Shown piece by piece: positions 45,215-54,208 of a DNA stretch of 64,000 nt. The stretch's first letter is position 1. The number at the start of each line of letters is the position of its first letter. The position numbers and the translations under genes were made by a program. This DNA is from Pimelobacter simplex (GTDB lineage: Bacteria; Actinomycetota; Actinomycetes; Propionibacteriales; Nocardioidaceae): positions 744,001-808,000 of the forward strand of contig NZ_CP096276.1 in assembly GCF_024662235.1 (NCBI RefSeq), read 5' to 3'. The notes beneath the pieces were generated by a model that had not been told where the DNA came from, did no database searches, and saw nothing but the letters and a program-made list of their open reading frames with translations.

Positions 45215-46233
45215 GCGCGATCCTCGTTCAGGTTGATGAACTGCTCGTGCTCCTGGCCGAGCAGGACGGCGACCGGGGTCCGGTCGGGGCCGTCGCTGCT
45301 CTCCTTGAGCAGGAAGTGGGGGCGTTGCTTGGTCTCGAGGTAGATCCGGCCGAGGTACTCGCCGATCACGCCGAGCAGGATCATCTGGACGCCGCCGAAG
45401 CCGACGACGGTGCAGATGGTCGTGACGTAGCCGGGGGCCTGGTTGCCGTTGATGATCGCGTCGCCGAGCACCCACAGGGCGTAGACGAAGGCGACGAGCG
45501 AGATGAACGCGCCGAAGTAGATCGCCAGCCGCAGCGGCCGGGAGTTGAAGGAGACGACGCCGTCGATGCCGTAGTTGACCAGGCTGCGCATGCTCCACTT
45601 GGTCTCACCGCCGGCCCGGGCGACGTTCTCGTAGTCGACCACGGCGGTCTCGAAGCCGATCCACGAGAACAGGCCCTTGGAGAACCGGTTGTACTCGCCC
45701 ACGGCGAGCAGCGCCCGGACCGCGCGGCGGCTGAGCACCCGGAAGTCGCCGGCGCCGTCCTCGAGGGTGACGTCGATGAGCCGGTTGAAGACCCGGTAGT
45801 AGGCCTTGGAGAAGAGCGTGCGCAGCGGCTTGTCACCGGTGCGGGTACGCCGCGCGATCACCTGGTCGTTGCCGGCCGCGAGCAGCGGCAGCATCTGGGC
45901 GAGCAGTGCGGGCGGGTGCTGGAGGTCGGCGTCGAGGATCGCCACGGCGTCGCCCTTGGCCTGGCTGAGCCCGGCCAGCATCGCCGACTCCTTGCCGAAG
46001 TTGCGGCTCAGCGCGAGGTAGCGGAAGCGCTCGTCCTCGGCGTTGATCGCGCGCAGCCGCTCGAGGGTGCGGTCGCTGCTCCCGTCGTCCACGAGGAGCA
46101 CCTCGAACGAGGCGGCGATCCCGGGCAGCACGTCCTGGAGGACGGCGACCATCGAGTCGACCACGGCCTCTTCGTTGTAGCAGGGGACGACGACGGAGAG
46201 CATCCCGGTAAAAGTCTTGCTCGAATCCGCCAC
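45211..46233 (-). CDS. GT2 polyprenyl-phosphate glycosyltransferase (GtrB/DPM type)
   Basis: 340 aa from GTG 46233, chosen because TAGGGT ends 7 nt before it; GTG 46242 overlaps that hexamer. The GT-A domain has SVVVPCYNEEAVVD near residue 12, VDDGSSDRT near 48 and the DXD metal site AILDADLQHPP near 95. Two C-terminal membrane helices (YFGAFISLVAFVYALWVLGD, then FGGVQMILLGVIGEYLGRIY) anchor it. It loads a sugar on polyprenyl phosphate at the inner membrane face. It is translationally coupled to the YfhO-like gene and divergent from a GT4 gene. Confidence 0.93.
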   Translation of the reverse strand: MADSSKTFTGMLSVVVPCYNEEAVVDSMVAVLQDVLPGIAASFEVLLVDDGSSDRTLERLRAINAEDERFRYLALSRNFGKESAMLAGLSQAKGDAVAILDADLQHPPALLAQMLPLLAAGNDQVIARRTRTGDKPLRTLFSKAYYRVFNRLIDVTLEDGAGDFRVLSRRAVRALLAVGEYNRFSKGLFSWIGFETAVVDYENVARAGGETKWSMRSLVNYGIDGVVSFNSRPLRLAIYFGAFISLVAFVYALWVLGDAIINGNQAPGYVTTICTVVGFGGVQMILLGVIGEYLGRIYLETKQRPHFLLKESSDGPDRTPVAVLLGQEHEQFINLNEDRA

Positions 46234-46240
46234 GGCCTGC

Positions 46241-46246
46241 ACCCTA
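46241..46246 (-). promoter_or_regulatory. Leaderless -10 hexamer for the GT2 gene
   Basis: TAGGGT on the minus strand ends 7 nt before GTG 46233, and favours that codon over GTG 46242. Confidence 0.5.
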
Positions 46247-46264
46247 TCGGGTATTCATGGGCAC

Positions 46265-47434
46265 ATGACTCGCCGCGCGCTCGGGCGCCCGAACGACCCG
46301 CGCCCGCGCGTCGTCTTCGTGGTTCTCTCCATCCACGGCCGCAGCGGCGTCTCACGCGCGGTCACCAACATCGCGGGCGCCCTCGCGGCGACCCACCGCG
46401 TCGAGATCATCAGCGTGTACGACGGCGGCTCGCGCGCCTTTGCGATCGACCCCCGCATCGAGGTCACCTACGTGGTCCCGGTCGGCTTCCGCCAGCTCGA
46501 CACCCTGCCGTGGCGGAGCCGGCGCCAGGCCCACCGGCGCAGCCGGTTCCTCGAGGAGAAGTACTACTCGGCGCTCACCGACGCCGGGCTGAGCGCCGCC
46601 CTCGGGCGCTACGGCCCCGGGGACGTCGTGATCACCGCGCGTCCCTCGCTCCACCGGTTCGCCGCCGAGGTGCTCGCCCCGGAGGTGACGCTGGTCGGCT
46701 GGGACCACCTCAACTTTCCCGCGCGCAAGCGCCCGGGCGGCGGGCTCAAGGCGATCCGCCAGGCGATGCCGCGGATGGCGGCGTTCGTCGTCCTCACCGA
46801 GGCCGACCGGCGCGACTACGCCCGCAAGCACCCCGAGGCGCGGATCGTGGTGATCCGCAACGCGATCCCGTGGTCGGCGCCCGCCGAGCGCGCCGCGCGG
46901 GACACCCGGACGGTGGTCGCCGCGGGGCGGCTCGCGCCGGTCAAGGGCTTCGACCGGCTCATCGACGCCTGGGCGGTGCTGGCGCCCGAGGCGCCCGACT
47001 GGCGGTGCCGGATCCTGGGCATGGGTCCGCTGCACGACGAGCTCCAGGACCAGATCGTCCGGTTGGGCCTGACCACGATCGAGCTGGCCGGCAACTCCGA
47101 CGACATGCCCGGCGAGTTGCGCGGGGCCGAGGTCTTCGCGATGTCCTCGCACCACGAGGGGCTGCCGATGACGATCATCGAGGCGCTCAGCCAGGGCACG
47201 CCCGTGGTGAGCTTCGACTGCCCGCGCGGTCCCGGCGAGCTGGTGACCGAGACCAACGGCCGGCTGGTGCCCGACGGCGACGTCCCGGCGCTGACCGCGG
47301 CGCTGCGCGAGCTGATGGGCAGCAAGGAGCTGCGCGACCGGCTCGGGACGCAGGCCCTGCAGGACTCCCGGCAGTACGACATCGATCACGTGGCGGAGGT
47401 CTGGCGGAGGCTCCTGGCCGACCTGGCAGGATGA
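46265..47434 (+). CDS. GT4-family glycosyltransferase
   Basis: 389 aa cytoplasmic GT-B enzyme. The N-terminal acceptor domain begins RVVFVVLSIHGRSGVSRAVT. The donor domain has VVAAGRLAPVKGFDRLIDAW near residue 217, FAMSSHHEGLPMTIIEALSQ near 295 (the E-x7-E nucleotide-sugar region) and GTPVVSFDCPRGPGELV. It likely extends a cell-surface polysaccharide or teichoic acid (TagE/TarM-like GT4 members share this layout). ATG 46265 follows a TATTCA hexamer by 7 nt. It is divergent from the GT2/YfhO pair, so the three may build one polymer. Confidence 0.9.
   Translation: MTRRALGRPNDPRPRVVFVVLSIHGRSGVSRAVTNIAGALAATHRVEIISVYDGGSRAFAIDPRIEVTYVVPVGFRQLDTLPWRSRRQAHRRSRFLEEKYYSALTDAGLSAALGRYGPGDVVITARPSLHRFAAEVLAPEVTLVGWDHLNFPARKRPGGGLKAIRQAMPRMAAFVVLTEADRRDYARKHPEARIVVIRNAIPWSAPAERAARDTRTVVAAGRLAPVKGFDRLIDAWAVLAPEAPDWRCRILGMGPLHDELQDQIVRLGLTTIELAGNSDDMPGELRGAEVFAMSSHHEGLPMTIIEALSQGTPVVSFDCPRGPGELVTETNGRLVPDGDVPALTAALRELMGSKELRDRLGTQALQDSRQYDIDHVAEVWRRLLADLAG
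47427..47432 (+). promoter_or_regulatory. Possible -10 hexamer (CAGGAT) before the MaoC gene
   Basis: CAGGAT ends 8 nt before ATG 47441 and overlaps the stop of the GT4 gene. The same word precedes the genes at 61097 and 61143. Confidence 0.3.
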
Positions 47435-47440
47435 CCGCCC

Positions 47441-48475
47441 ATGAGCAAGACGAACCCGGGCAACTTCTTCGAGGACTTCACGGTCGGCCAGGTCATCCGC
47501 CACGCCACGCCGCGCACGGTGACCGAGGGGGACCGGGCCGTCTACGGGTCGCTCTACCCGACGCGCTTCGCGGTGCCGTCGTCGGCGGCCTTCGCCGCGG
47601 CGGTCGGGCTCGACCTGCACCCGGTCGAGGAGCTCATCGCCTTCCACATCGCCTTCGGCAAGACCGTCCCGGACGTCTCGCTCAACGCGGTCGCCAACCT
47701 CGGGTACGCCGAGTGCCGGTTCCACCTGCCCGTCGTCCCCGGTGACACGCTGAGCACGACGTCCGAGGTGATCGGCCTCAAGCAGAACTCCAACGGCAAG
47801 AGCGGCGTCGTCTACGTCCGCTCCACCGCGACCAACCAGCGCGGCGAGGTCGTCCTCGACTGGGCCCGCTGGGTGATGGTCCACAAGCGCGACGCCGACG
47901 CGCCCGCGCCCGAGCCCGTGCTCCCGGAGCTGGCGCCCGCCGTGGCCGCCGCCGACCTGGTGGTCCCCGCCGGCCTGGACTTCACCGGCTACGACTTCGC
48001 GGCGGCCGGCGAGCCGCACCGCTTCGACGACTACGCGGTGGGCGAGAAGATCGACCACGTCGACGGCGTCACCCTGACCGAGTCCGAGCACCAGCAGGCC
48101 ACCCGGCTGTGGCAGAACACCGCCAAGGTGCACTTCAACGTCGAGGCCCGTCCCGACGGCAACCGGCTCGTCTACGGCGGTCACGTGATCTCGCTGGCCC
48201 GCGCGCTGTCGTTCAACGGCCTGGCCAACGCCCAGCTCGTCGCCGCGATCAACGCCGGCGCCCACACCGCGCCCGCGTTCGCCGGCGACACCGTCTACGC
48301 CTGGTCCGAGGTGCTCGACAAGGCCGAGACGTCCGCGCCCGGGGTCGGTGCGCTGCGCCTGCGCCTGGTCGCCACCAAGGGCCGCGACGAGTCCATGACG
48401 CTGCGCGGCGACGACGGCAAGTACGCCGCCGGGGTGCTGCTCGACCTCGACTACTGGGTGCTCGTGCCGCGCTGA
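47441..48475 (+). CDS. Double-hotdog MaoC-family hydratase
   Basis: 344 aa with two hotdog domains (about 5-150 and 185-340). The N-terminal half reads FFEDFTVGQVIRHATPRTVT, then NAVANLGYAECRFHLPVVPG, and the C-terminal half FDDYAVGEKIDHVDGVTLTE, then VYGGHVISLARALSFNGLAN. The length and both-halves pattern resemble mesaconyl-CoA hydratases, which hydrate or dehydrate C4-C5 branched acyl-CoA. The exact substrate is uncertain. ATG 47441 is 6 nt after the GT4 stop; its TGATG junction with the next gene couples translation. Confidence 0.85.
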   Translation: MSKTNPGNFFEDFTVGQVIRHATPRTVTEGDRAVYGSLYPTRFAVPSSAAFAAAVGLDLHPVEELIAFHIAFGKTVPDVSLNAVANLGYAECRFHLPVVPGDTLSTTSEVIGLKQNSNGKSGVVYVRSTATNQRGEVVLDWARWVMVHKRDADAPAPEPVLPELAPAVAAADLVVPAGLDFTGYDFAAAGEPHRFDDYAVGEKIDHVDGVTLTESEHQQATRLWQNTAKVHFNVEARPDGNRLVYGGHVISLARALSFNGLANAQLVAAINAGAHTAPAFAGDTVYAWSEVLDKAETSAPGVGALRLRLVATKGRDESMTLRGDDGKYAAGVLLDLDYWVLVPR

Positions 48476-50553
48476 TGGCCGTGCTCCGCCGGGTCCCGTT
48501 CACCATCGGCGTCGCCGCCCTGATCCTCGGGCTGGCGATCGCCACCGGGACCCTGTGGTCACCGCTGGAGTCGAAGGACTGGTTCGCCGACGTGGCCTAC
48601 GGGCCGCAGGCGCTCGCCGACCACCGCTGGTGGACGTTCGCGACCGGGGCGCTGTTCGCGCTCGCGCCGTGGCAGTACCCGGTGGTGATCGGCTTCTTCG
48701 TGCTGCTCTCGGGGCTCGCCGAGTGGCGCCTGGGCACCAAGGTCGCCGCGGTCTGCGTCGTGCTCGGCCAGCTGGTCGGCGTGGTCGGCGGCTGCGCGCT
48801 CGTGCTGCTGCTCGCCGAGACCGGCTGGGGCTGGGCGGTGCGGATCTCCGACGACCTCGACCTGGGCTTCAGCGCGGGTGGCATGTGCGCCGCGATGATC
48901 GCCAGCGCCGGGCTGCGCCGCCGCTGGCGCGGCCGGGTCCGGCTCGCGCTCGTCGGCTACACGCTCACGTCGCTGACCTTCCTCGGCTTCCTGTACGACG
49001 TCGAGCACCTCGTCGCCGTGGTCGTCGGCCTGGTCGCGGGCCCGTGGGTGGTGGGCCGGCGCCCGACGCCGCTGCGCACGGTGCTGCAGGCGACGTTCAC
49101 CCGGCGCGACCTGCGGCTGATCGCGGCCGGCTTCTTCTGGTGGAGCGCCGCGCTGACGCTGATCGCCCAGGTGGTCGACCGCGAGGGGCCGTTCGGGCAG
49201 ATCGGCGGTGACCCGGAGTCGTGGTGGTGGGTGCTCGTGCAGGTCGCCGCGGACCTCGTCGTCGCCCAGGGGCTGGTCCGCGGGCGTCGTACCTGGTGGT
49301 GGGTGGCGGCGGTGATCACCGCGCTGAGCGTGGTGCTGGTCCTCGTCTCGGCCGGCTTCGTGCTGGCCGGCGAGCTCGACAACAGCGGACTGCTCTGGTT
49401 GAGCCTCGTGCTCGACGGGCTCGGTCTCGTCGTCCTGCTCTGGGGCCGTCGCGCCTTCCGCAACCCCGGCCGCCGTGGCCTGCGCAAGGCCGGTCCCCAG
49501 AGCATCGGGGCGCTGGCCACCGACGCCCACCGGGCCCGGGCGCGGGCCCTGCTCGCCGACCACGGCTCCGGCAACCGGCTCGCCTGGATGACCACCTGGC
49601 CGCAGAACTCCTGGTGGTTCGGCCCCGAGGACGGTGCGGTGGCCTACCGGCTGACGTCGGGCGTCGCGATCGGGCTGTGCGACCCCATCGCCGGCGAGCG
49701 GCACCCGCACGAGGTTGCCGACGCGTTCGTCGCCGCGGCCCGCGACGGCGGGACGACGCCGTGCCTGTTCAGCGCGAGCCCGGTCCTCGCCGACTGGGCC
49801 CGGGAGCGCGGCTGGCTCGCGGTCCAGGTGGCCGAGGAGGCGATCGTCGACCTGGCCGGCCTGGAGTTCCGCGGGAAGAAGTGGCAGGACGTGCGCTCGG
49901 CGTTCAACCAGGCCGAGAAGCAGGGCATCGAGGTGCGCCTGCACCGGCTCGCCGAGGCGCCGCGCAGCATCCGGGTCCAGGTCGCCGCGATCTGCGACGA
50001 GTGGGTCCACGACAAGAAGCTGCCCGAGATGGGCTTCACCCTCGGCGGGCTCGAGGAGGCGAAGGATCCCGACGTGTGGATCGCCATCGCCGTCGACCAG
50101 GACATGACCGTGCACGGCGTGACCAGCTGGATGCCGATCCACGGCGCCAACGGCCAGGTCGAGGGCTGGACCCTCGACCTCATGCGCCGGCTGCCGGGCG
50201 GCTTCCGCTACGCGATGGAGCTGCTCATCGCGGGCTCGTGCCAGATCTTCCGCGACGACGGCTACGCGCTCGTCTCGCTCTCCGGCGCGCCCCTGGCCCA
50301 CGCCCGGGGCGGCGGCGAGGACGAGCGCGGCGTCGTCGACACGATGCTCGACCGGCTCGGCGAGGTGCTCGAGCCCTACTACGGCTTCCGCTCGCTCCAG
50401 GCGTTCAAGGCGAAGTTCCAGCCCCGCTACGAGCCGCTCTACCTCCTCGTCGAGGACGAGGCGGTGCTGCCGCTGGCCGGGGTCGCCATCGGGCGCGCCT
50501 ACCTCGCCGACGCGACCCTGGGCCAGCTGCTCTCGCTGACCGTCAAGGGCTGA
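48475..50553 (+). CDS. Rhomboid-like membrane domain fused to DUF2156 (MprF-type) protein
   Basis: 692 aa, start sharing one base with the upstream stop (TGATG). Residues 1-210 form six helices with rhomboid-like marks: GFSAGG at 131-136 (Ser133) and His178 in DVEHLVAVVVGLVAG, the positions of a rhomboid Ser-His dyad. Further helices follow to about 335. Residues 345-680 are a DUF2156 domain of two GNAT-like halves (WMTTWPQNSWWFGPEDGAVA, then FRSLQAFKAKFQPRYEPLYL), as in MprF and LysX C-termini. MprF enzymes add lysine or alanine from tRNA to phosphatidylglycerol. Protease activity of the first part is untested inference. Confidence 0.85.
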   Translation: MAVLRRVPFTIGVAALILGLAIATGTLWSPLESKDWFADVAYGPQALADHRWWTFATGALFALAPWQYPVVIGFFVLLSGLAEWRLGTKVAAVCVVLGQLVGVVGGCALVLLLAETGWGWAVRISDDLDLGFSAGGMCAAMIASAGLRRRWRGRVRLALVGYTLTSLTFLGFLYDVEHLVAVVVGLVAGPWVVGRRPTPLRTVLQATFTRRDLRLIAAGFFWWSAALTLIAQVVDREGPFGQIGGDPESWWWVLVQVAADLVVAQGLVRGRRTWWWVAAVITALSVVLVLVSAGFVLAGELDNSGLLWLSLVLDGLGLVVLLWGRRAFRNPGRRGLRKAGPQSIGALATDAHRARARALLADHGSGNRLAWMTTWPQNSWWFGPEDGAVAYRLTSGVAIGLCDPIAGERHPHEVADAFVAAARDGGTTPCLFSASPVLADWARERGWLAVQVAEEAIVDLAGLEFRGKKWQDVRSAFNQAEKQGIEVRLHRLAEAPRSIRVQVAAICDEWVHDKKLPEMGFTLGGLEEAKDPDVWIAIAVDQDMTVHGVTSWMPIHGANGQVEGWTLDLMRRLPGGFRYAMELLIAGSCQIFRDDGYALVSLSGAPLAHARGGGEDERGVVDTMLDRLGEVLEPYYGFRSLQAFKAKFQPRYEPLYLLVEDEAVLPLAGVAIGRAYLADATLGQLLSLTVKG

Positions 50554-51049
50554 CCCGGACGTCCTTGATCGCGTAGGTCACCTCGTCGTCGACCGCGTTG
50601 GCGATCCGGTCGAGCTGCACCGAGGTCGGGTGGTCCTGGCCGTCGGGCCAGTCCACCTGGACCTTGGCGGCGTCGGGGTCGTTGGCCATGGCGATCACGT
50701 CGTTGATGGTCAGCCGGGTGAACTCCGGCGCGGACTGACCCTTGCGCGGCCCACCGGCGATGACGGCCTCGGTGACCGCGCCGTCGGCCACGGTGACCTC
50801 GACGGTGCCGACCTGCGGGCAGTAGCAGAGCACCCGGAGCCGATAGACGTAGTCGGCCGGGGCGAACGTGGGGTAGCGCCCGGTACTGCTCGGGCTCTCG
50901 CTCGGGCCGGTACTGGTCGGCGCGCTGGTGGGCGCCTCCGAGGCCGGGTCGGCGGCCCGGCCGTCGTTCTCGTTGCTGCACGCGGCCAGGGCGAGCAGCA
51001 GCGGGGGGAGGACGGCGAGCAGGCGGAGACGCGACGACATGGCTCTCAT
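50543..51049 (-). CDS. Small lipoprotein, DUF6174-like
   Basis: 168 aa; ATG 51049 or 51040. The lipobox LALAACSN places the lipid Cys near residue 24. A Ser/Thr/Pro linker is followed by a domain with FAPADYVYRLRVLCYCPQVG and TVADGAVTEAVIAGG, then FTRLTINDVIAMAND and VTYAIKDVRVSP at the end. This matches small DUF6174 proteins as I recall them. The 3' end overlaps the convergent MprF-type gene by 11 nt. Function unknown. Confidence 0.8.
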   Translation of the reverse strand: MRAMSSRLRLLAVLPPLLLALAACSNENDGRAADPASEAPTSAPTSTGPSESPSSTGRYPTFAPADYVYRLRVLCYCPQVGTVEVTVADGAVTEAVIAGGPRKGQSAPEFTRLTINDVIAMANDPDAAKVQVDWPDGQDHPTSVQLDRIANAVDDEVTYAIKDVRVSP

Positions 51050-51125
51050 GATGCCTGGGACGTCGTGGCGGCCCGGCGCGTTCCCCCCACTCTCGGGAGA
51101 AAACTGAAACACGTTGCATTCCGAG

Positions 51126-51141
51126 CGTGACCCGGGTCACA
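51126..51141. promoter_or_regulatory. CRP/GlxR-like site before the liv operon
   Basis: CGTGACCCGGGTCACA has a perfect 14-bp palindrome at its core and matches TGTGA-N6-TCACA with one end mismatch. It lies 70 bp before the first gene of the operon, a usual distance for an activator. Confidence 0.55.
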
Positions 51142-51210
51142 GCGGCGTCGTTGAGCAACTGAGGTCCCCGGGACCGGGACCTTGCTGTGCTCCCGATGCG
51201 AGAGGTCCGC

Positions 51211-52689
51211 ATGCCCATGAGTCTGCGCACACGCCGGTATCTCGGTGTGACCGTCCTGGTGCTCGCGCTGAGCGCCTGCGGATCCCAGCTCGACCCGAGC
51301 ACCGTGGCCAAGGTCGACGGCTCCGGCGGTTCCGGCGGCGGGTCGGGAGCGGTCGGTGCGCCGGTCTCCGGCGACGGCGGCGGCACCGCGGGTGACCCCG
51401 CGGCGGGCGGCTCCGGGGGCGGCACGTCCGGCGACGCCCCCGGTACGCCGGGCGGCGGCTCCGGCGGCAGCGGCGGCTCCGGCGGCGGCACGGCCGGCTC
51501 CCCGTCGTCCGGCAAGGGCGGCGCCTCCGGCGGCGTCAAGGCCGGCTCGTGCGACGGGTTCAAGAACCAGAAGGGGATCACCGACAAGACGATCACCCTG
51601 GCCAACGTCGCGGACCTGTCCGGCCCGGTGCCCGGCATCTTCGAGGCCTCGCAGCAGGCGGCCCGCGCGTACGTCGAGTACTTCAACTCCCAGGGCACGA
51701 TCTGCGGGCGCAAGCTCGAGCTGCTCAACCTCGACAGCCGGGCCGACGCTGGCGCCGACCAGCAGGCGTACACCAAGGCCTGCGACCAGGCGTTCGCCGC
51801 GATCGGCTCGATGGGCGCCTTCGACTCCGGCGGCGCGGGCGTGGCCCAGTCGTGCGGGCTCCCCGACATCCGGGCGGCGAGCACCACGCCCGAGCGGGCC
51901 GCGTGCGGCACCTGCTTCGGCGTCTACTCGATCCGGCCCAACCTGATCGCCGACTCCGGTCCCAAGTGGCTCGCCAAGCAGTACCCCAGCGCGGTCAAGA
52001 GCGTCGGCGTCCTCTACATCAACGGTGGCGCGGCCCCGGTCAACGCCAAGAGCCAGGCCGCGGCCTGGGGCAAGATGGGCTGGTCGATCAAGTACACCCA
52101 GGGCATCGACGTGGCGGAGTTCAACTTCGCGCCCTACGTCCAGCAGCTCAAGGACAAGGGCATCAAGATGGTGGTCTACACCGGTCCCTACCAGAACACG
52201 GTCAAGCTGCAGCAGGCCATGCAGCAGCAGGGCTACAAGCCCGACGTGTTCCTGCAGGACCCGACGATCTACGACCAGCGCTACATCCAGCAGGCGGGTC
52301 CGCTGGCCGAGGGCACGATCGTCTACTCGACCACCGACCTGTTCGAGAACAAGAACAACGCCGAGGTCCAGCTCTACCTCTCCTGGCTGCAGCAGGTGAA
52401 GCCCGGCGCGATCCCCAACTTCTACGGCCTGTTCGCCTGGTCGGCCGCGCGGCTCTTCGTCGAGCAGGCGGTCGCGCTCGGCGGCAAGCTCAGCCGCGCC
52501 TCGCTCGTGGCGGCGGTCAAGAAGGTCACCGCCTGGACCGGCAACGGCGCGCACACCGCCATGCGGGTCGGCACGGCGCAGACGCCGCCGTGCCAGAAGA
52601 TCATCCAGTACAAGGGTGGTCGCTGGCAGCAGATATCTCCCGGCGCCTGGCTGTGCGGTGGCGTCGTCAACTCCGGTGTGGGGGGCTGA
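51211..52689 (+). CDS. Liv-type ABC substrate-binding lipoprotein 1
   Basis: 492 aa. ATG 51211 has AGAGG 5 nt upstream. The lipobox is LALSACGSQLDP. A flexible Gly/Ser linker runs to about residue 110. The rest is a periplasmic-binding type I domain: ITLANVADLSGPVPGIFEAS, QQAARAYVEYFNSQG, SLDSRADAGADQQ-like NLDSRADAGADQQA, FNFAPYVQQLKDKG and VTAWTGNGAHTAM. At least eight cysteines are present, unusual for this family. The fold usually binds amino acids or small acids. It is followed 4 nt later by a paralog that shares much of its sequence. Confidence 0.9.
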   Translation: MPMSLRTRRYLGVTVLVLALSACGSQLDPSTVAKVDGSGGSGGGSGAVGAPVSGDGGGTAGDPAAGGSGGGTSGDAPGTPGGGSGGSGGSGGGTAGSPSSGKGGASGGVKAGSCDGFKNQKGITDKTITLANVADLSGPVPGIFEASQQAARAYVEYFNSQGTICGRKLELLNLDSRADAGADQQAYTKACDQAFAAIGSMGAFDSGGAGVAQSCGLPDIRAASTTPERAACGTCFGVYSIRPNLIADSGPKWLAKQYPSAVKSVGVLYINGGAAPVNAKSQAAAWGKMGWSIKYTQGIDVAEFNFAPYVQQLKDKGIKMVVYTGPYQNTVKLQQAMQQQGYKPDVFLQDPTIYDQRYIQQAGPLAEGTIVYSTTDLFENKNNAEVQLYLSWLQQVKPGAIPNFYGLFAWSAARLFVEQAVALGGKLSRASLVAAVKKVTAWTGNGAHTAMRVGTAQTPPCQKIIQYKGGRWQQISPGAWLCGGVVNSGVGG

Positions 52690-52693
52690 CGCC

Positions 52694-54199
52694 ATGAGAG
52701 GACACCAGAACCGCTGGCGCCGTACGGCGGGCGTGGCGGTGGTGCTGCTGGCACTGACCGCGTGCGGGTCGCAGCTCGACCCCCAGACCGTCGCCAAGGT
52801 CAACGACCAGGGCGGTACGACGGGCGTCAACGGGGACACCGGCGTCGACGGCGGGTCCGGCGGCACCGGTGGGACCGGTGACCCGGGCACCGACGGTGGC
52901 GCGAGCGGCGGGGACGCGGGCACCGGCGGCTCCGGCGGCAGCGGGGGCTCCGGCGGCAGCGGTGGCGGCGGCACGGGCGGGTCGGGCGGCGGCGGCACTG
53001 GGGGGTCGCCGACGTCCGGGAACGGCTCGGCCTCGGGCGGCGTCAAGGCCGGCTCGTGCACCGGCTTCAAGAACCAGACCGGCATCACCGACAAGACGAT
53101 CACCCTGGCCAACGTCGCCGACATCTCCGGCCCGGTGCCGGGCATCTTCGAGTCGGCGCAGCAGGCGACCCGTGCCTACATCGAGTACTTCAACTCCCAG
53201 GGGAGCATCTGCGGGCGCAAGCTCGAGTTGATGAACCTCGACAGCCGGGCCGACGCGGGCGCGGACCAGCAGGGCTACGTCAAGGCGTGCGGCGCGGCGT
53301 TCGCGACGGTCGGCTCGATGTCGGCGTTCGACTCCGGTGGTGCTGCCACCGCGCAGGGCTGCGGTCTCCCGGACCTGCGCTCGGTGACGGTCAACCCGGA
53401 GCGCCAGGCGTGCAAGACCTGCTTCGCGGCGTACTCGATCCGGACCAACCTGATCTCCGACCCGGCCGCGAAGTGGCTCGCTCAGAAGTACCCCAGCGCG
53501 GTCAAGAACGCCGCGGTGCTCTACATCAACGCGGGCGCGGCGCCGGTCAACTCCAAGAGCCTCGCGGCCGGCTTCGAGAAGGGCGCCGGCTGGAAGGTCA
53601 ACTACATCCAGGGCATCGACGTCGCGGAGTTCAACTTCGCGCCCTACGTCCAGCAGATGAAGGACAACGGGATCAAGGCCGTCACCTACCAGGGGCCCTA
53701 CCAGAACACGGTCAAGCTCCAGCAGGCCATGCAGCAGCAGGGCTTCAAGCCGGACTTCTTCCTGCAGGACCCGACGATCTACGACAAGCGCTACATCGAC
53801 CAGGCGGGCGGGCTCGCCGACGGCGTCTTCATCTACTCCGCCAACGACCTGTTCGAGAACACCAAGAACGCCGAGATCCAGCTCTACCTCTCCTGGTTGC
53901 AGCAGGTGAAGCCGGGCGCGACGCCCAACTACTACGGGCTCTACGCCTGGTCGGCGGCCCGGCTCTTCGTCGAGCGGGCGATCGCGCTCGGCGGCAAGCT
54001 CACCCGGGCCTCGCTCGTCGACGCGGTACGCCGTACGTCCTCCTGGACTGGCAACGGCGCGCACACGGCGATGAACCTCGGCACCGCCAGCACCCCGCCG
54101 TGCCAGAAGGTCATCCAGTACAAGAGCGGGCGCTGGCAGCAGGTCTCGCCGGGCTCCTACATGTGCGGCAAGGTCGTCAACACCGGGATCGGCGGATAG
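52694..54199 (+). CDS. Liv-type ABC substrate-binding lipoprotein 2 (paralog)
   Basis: 501 aa. The lipobox is LALTACGSQLDP, and after it comes a longer Gly/Ser/Thr linker than in the first copy, with a run of GGSGG repeats (about residues 40-115). The binding domain is close to its neighbour along its length: ITLANVADISGPVPGIFESA, NLDSRADAGADQQG, EFNFAPYVQQMKDNG, FLQDPTIYDKRYI. Differences cluster in likely ligand-facing loops (GAFDSGGAGVAQS versus SAFDSGGAATAQG), so the two may bind related but different ligands. The cysteine pattern is kept. It is probably one transcript with the first copy and the permease. Confidence 0.9.
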   Translation: MRGHQNRWRRTAGVAVVLLALTACGSQLDPQTVAKVNDQGGTTGVNGDTGVDGGSGGTGGTGDPGTDGGASGGDAGTGGSGGSGGSGGSGGGGTGGSGGGGTGGSPTSGNGSASGGVKAGSCTGFKNQTGITDKTITLANVADISGPVPGIFESAQQATRAYIEYFNSQGSICGRKLELMNLDSRADAGADQQGYVKACGAAFATVGSMSAFDSGGAATAQGCGLPDLRSVTVNPERQACKTCFAAYSIRTNLISDPAAKWLAQKYPSAVKNAAVLYINAGAAPVNSKSLAAGFEKGAGWKVNYIQGIDVAEFNFAPYVQQMKDNGIKAVTYQGPYQNTVKLQQAMQQQGFKPDFFLQDPTIYDKRYIDQAGGLADGVFIYSANDLFENTKNAEIQLYLSWLQQVKPGATPNYYGLYAWSAARLFVERAIALGGKLTRASLVDAVRRTSSWTGNGAHTAMNLGTASTPPCQKVIQYKSGRWQQVSPGSYMCGKVVNTGIGG

Positions 54200-54208
54200 G
54201 CGGTCGTC

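Noticed and set aside
52790..53050. Short repeats in the Gly/Ser linker as a CRISPR or minisatellite
   Set aside because: Units are codon-level GGC/TCC repeats inside a reading frame, without regular spacers.
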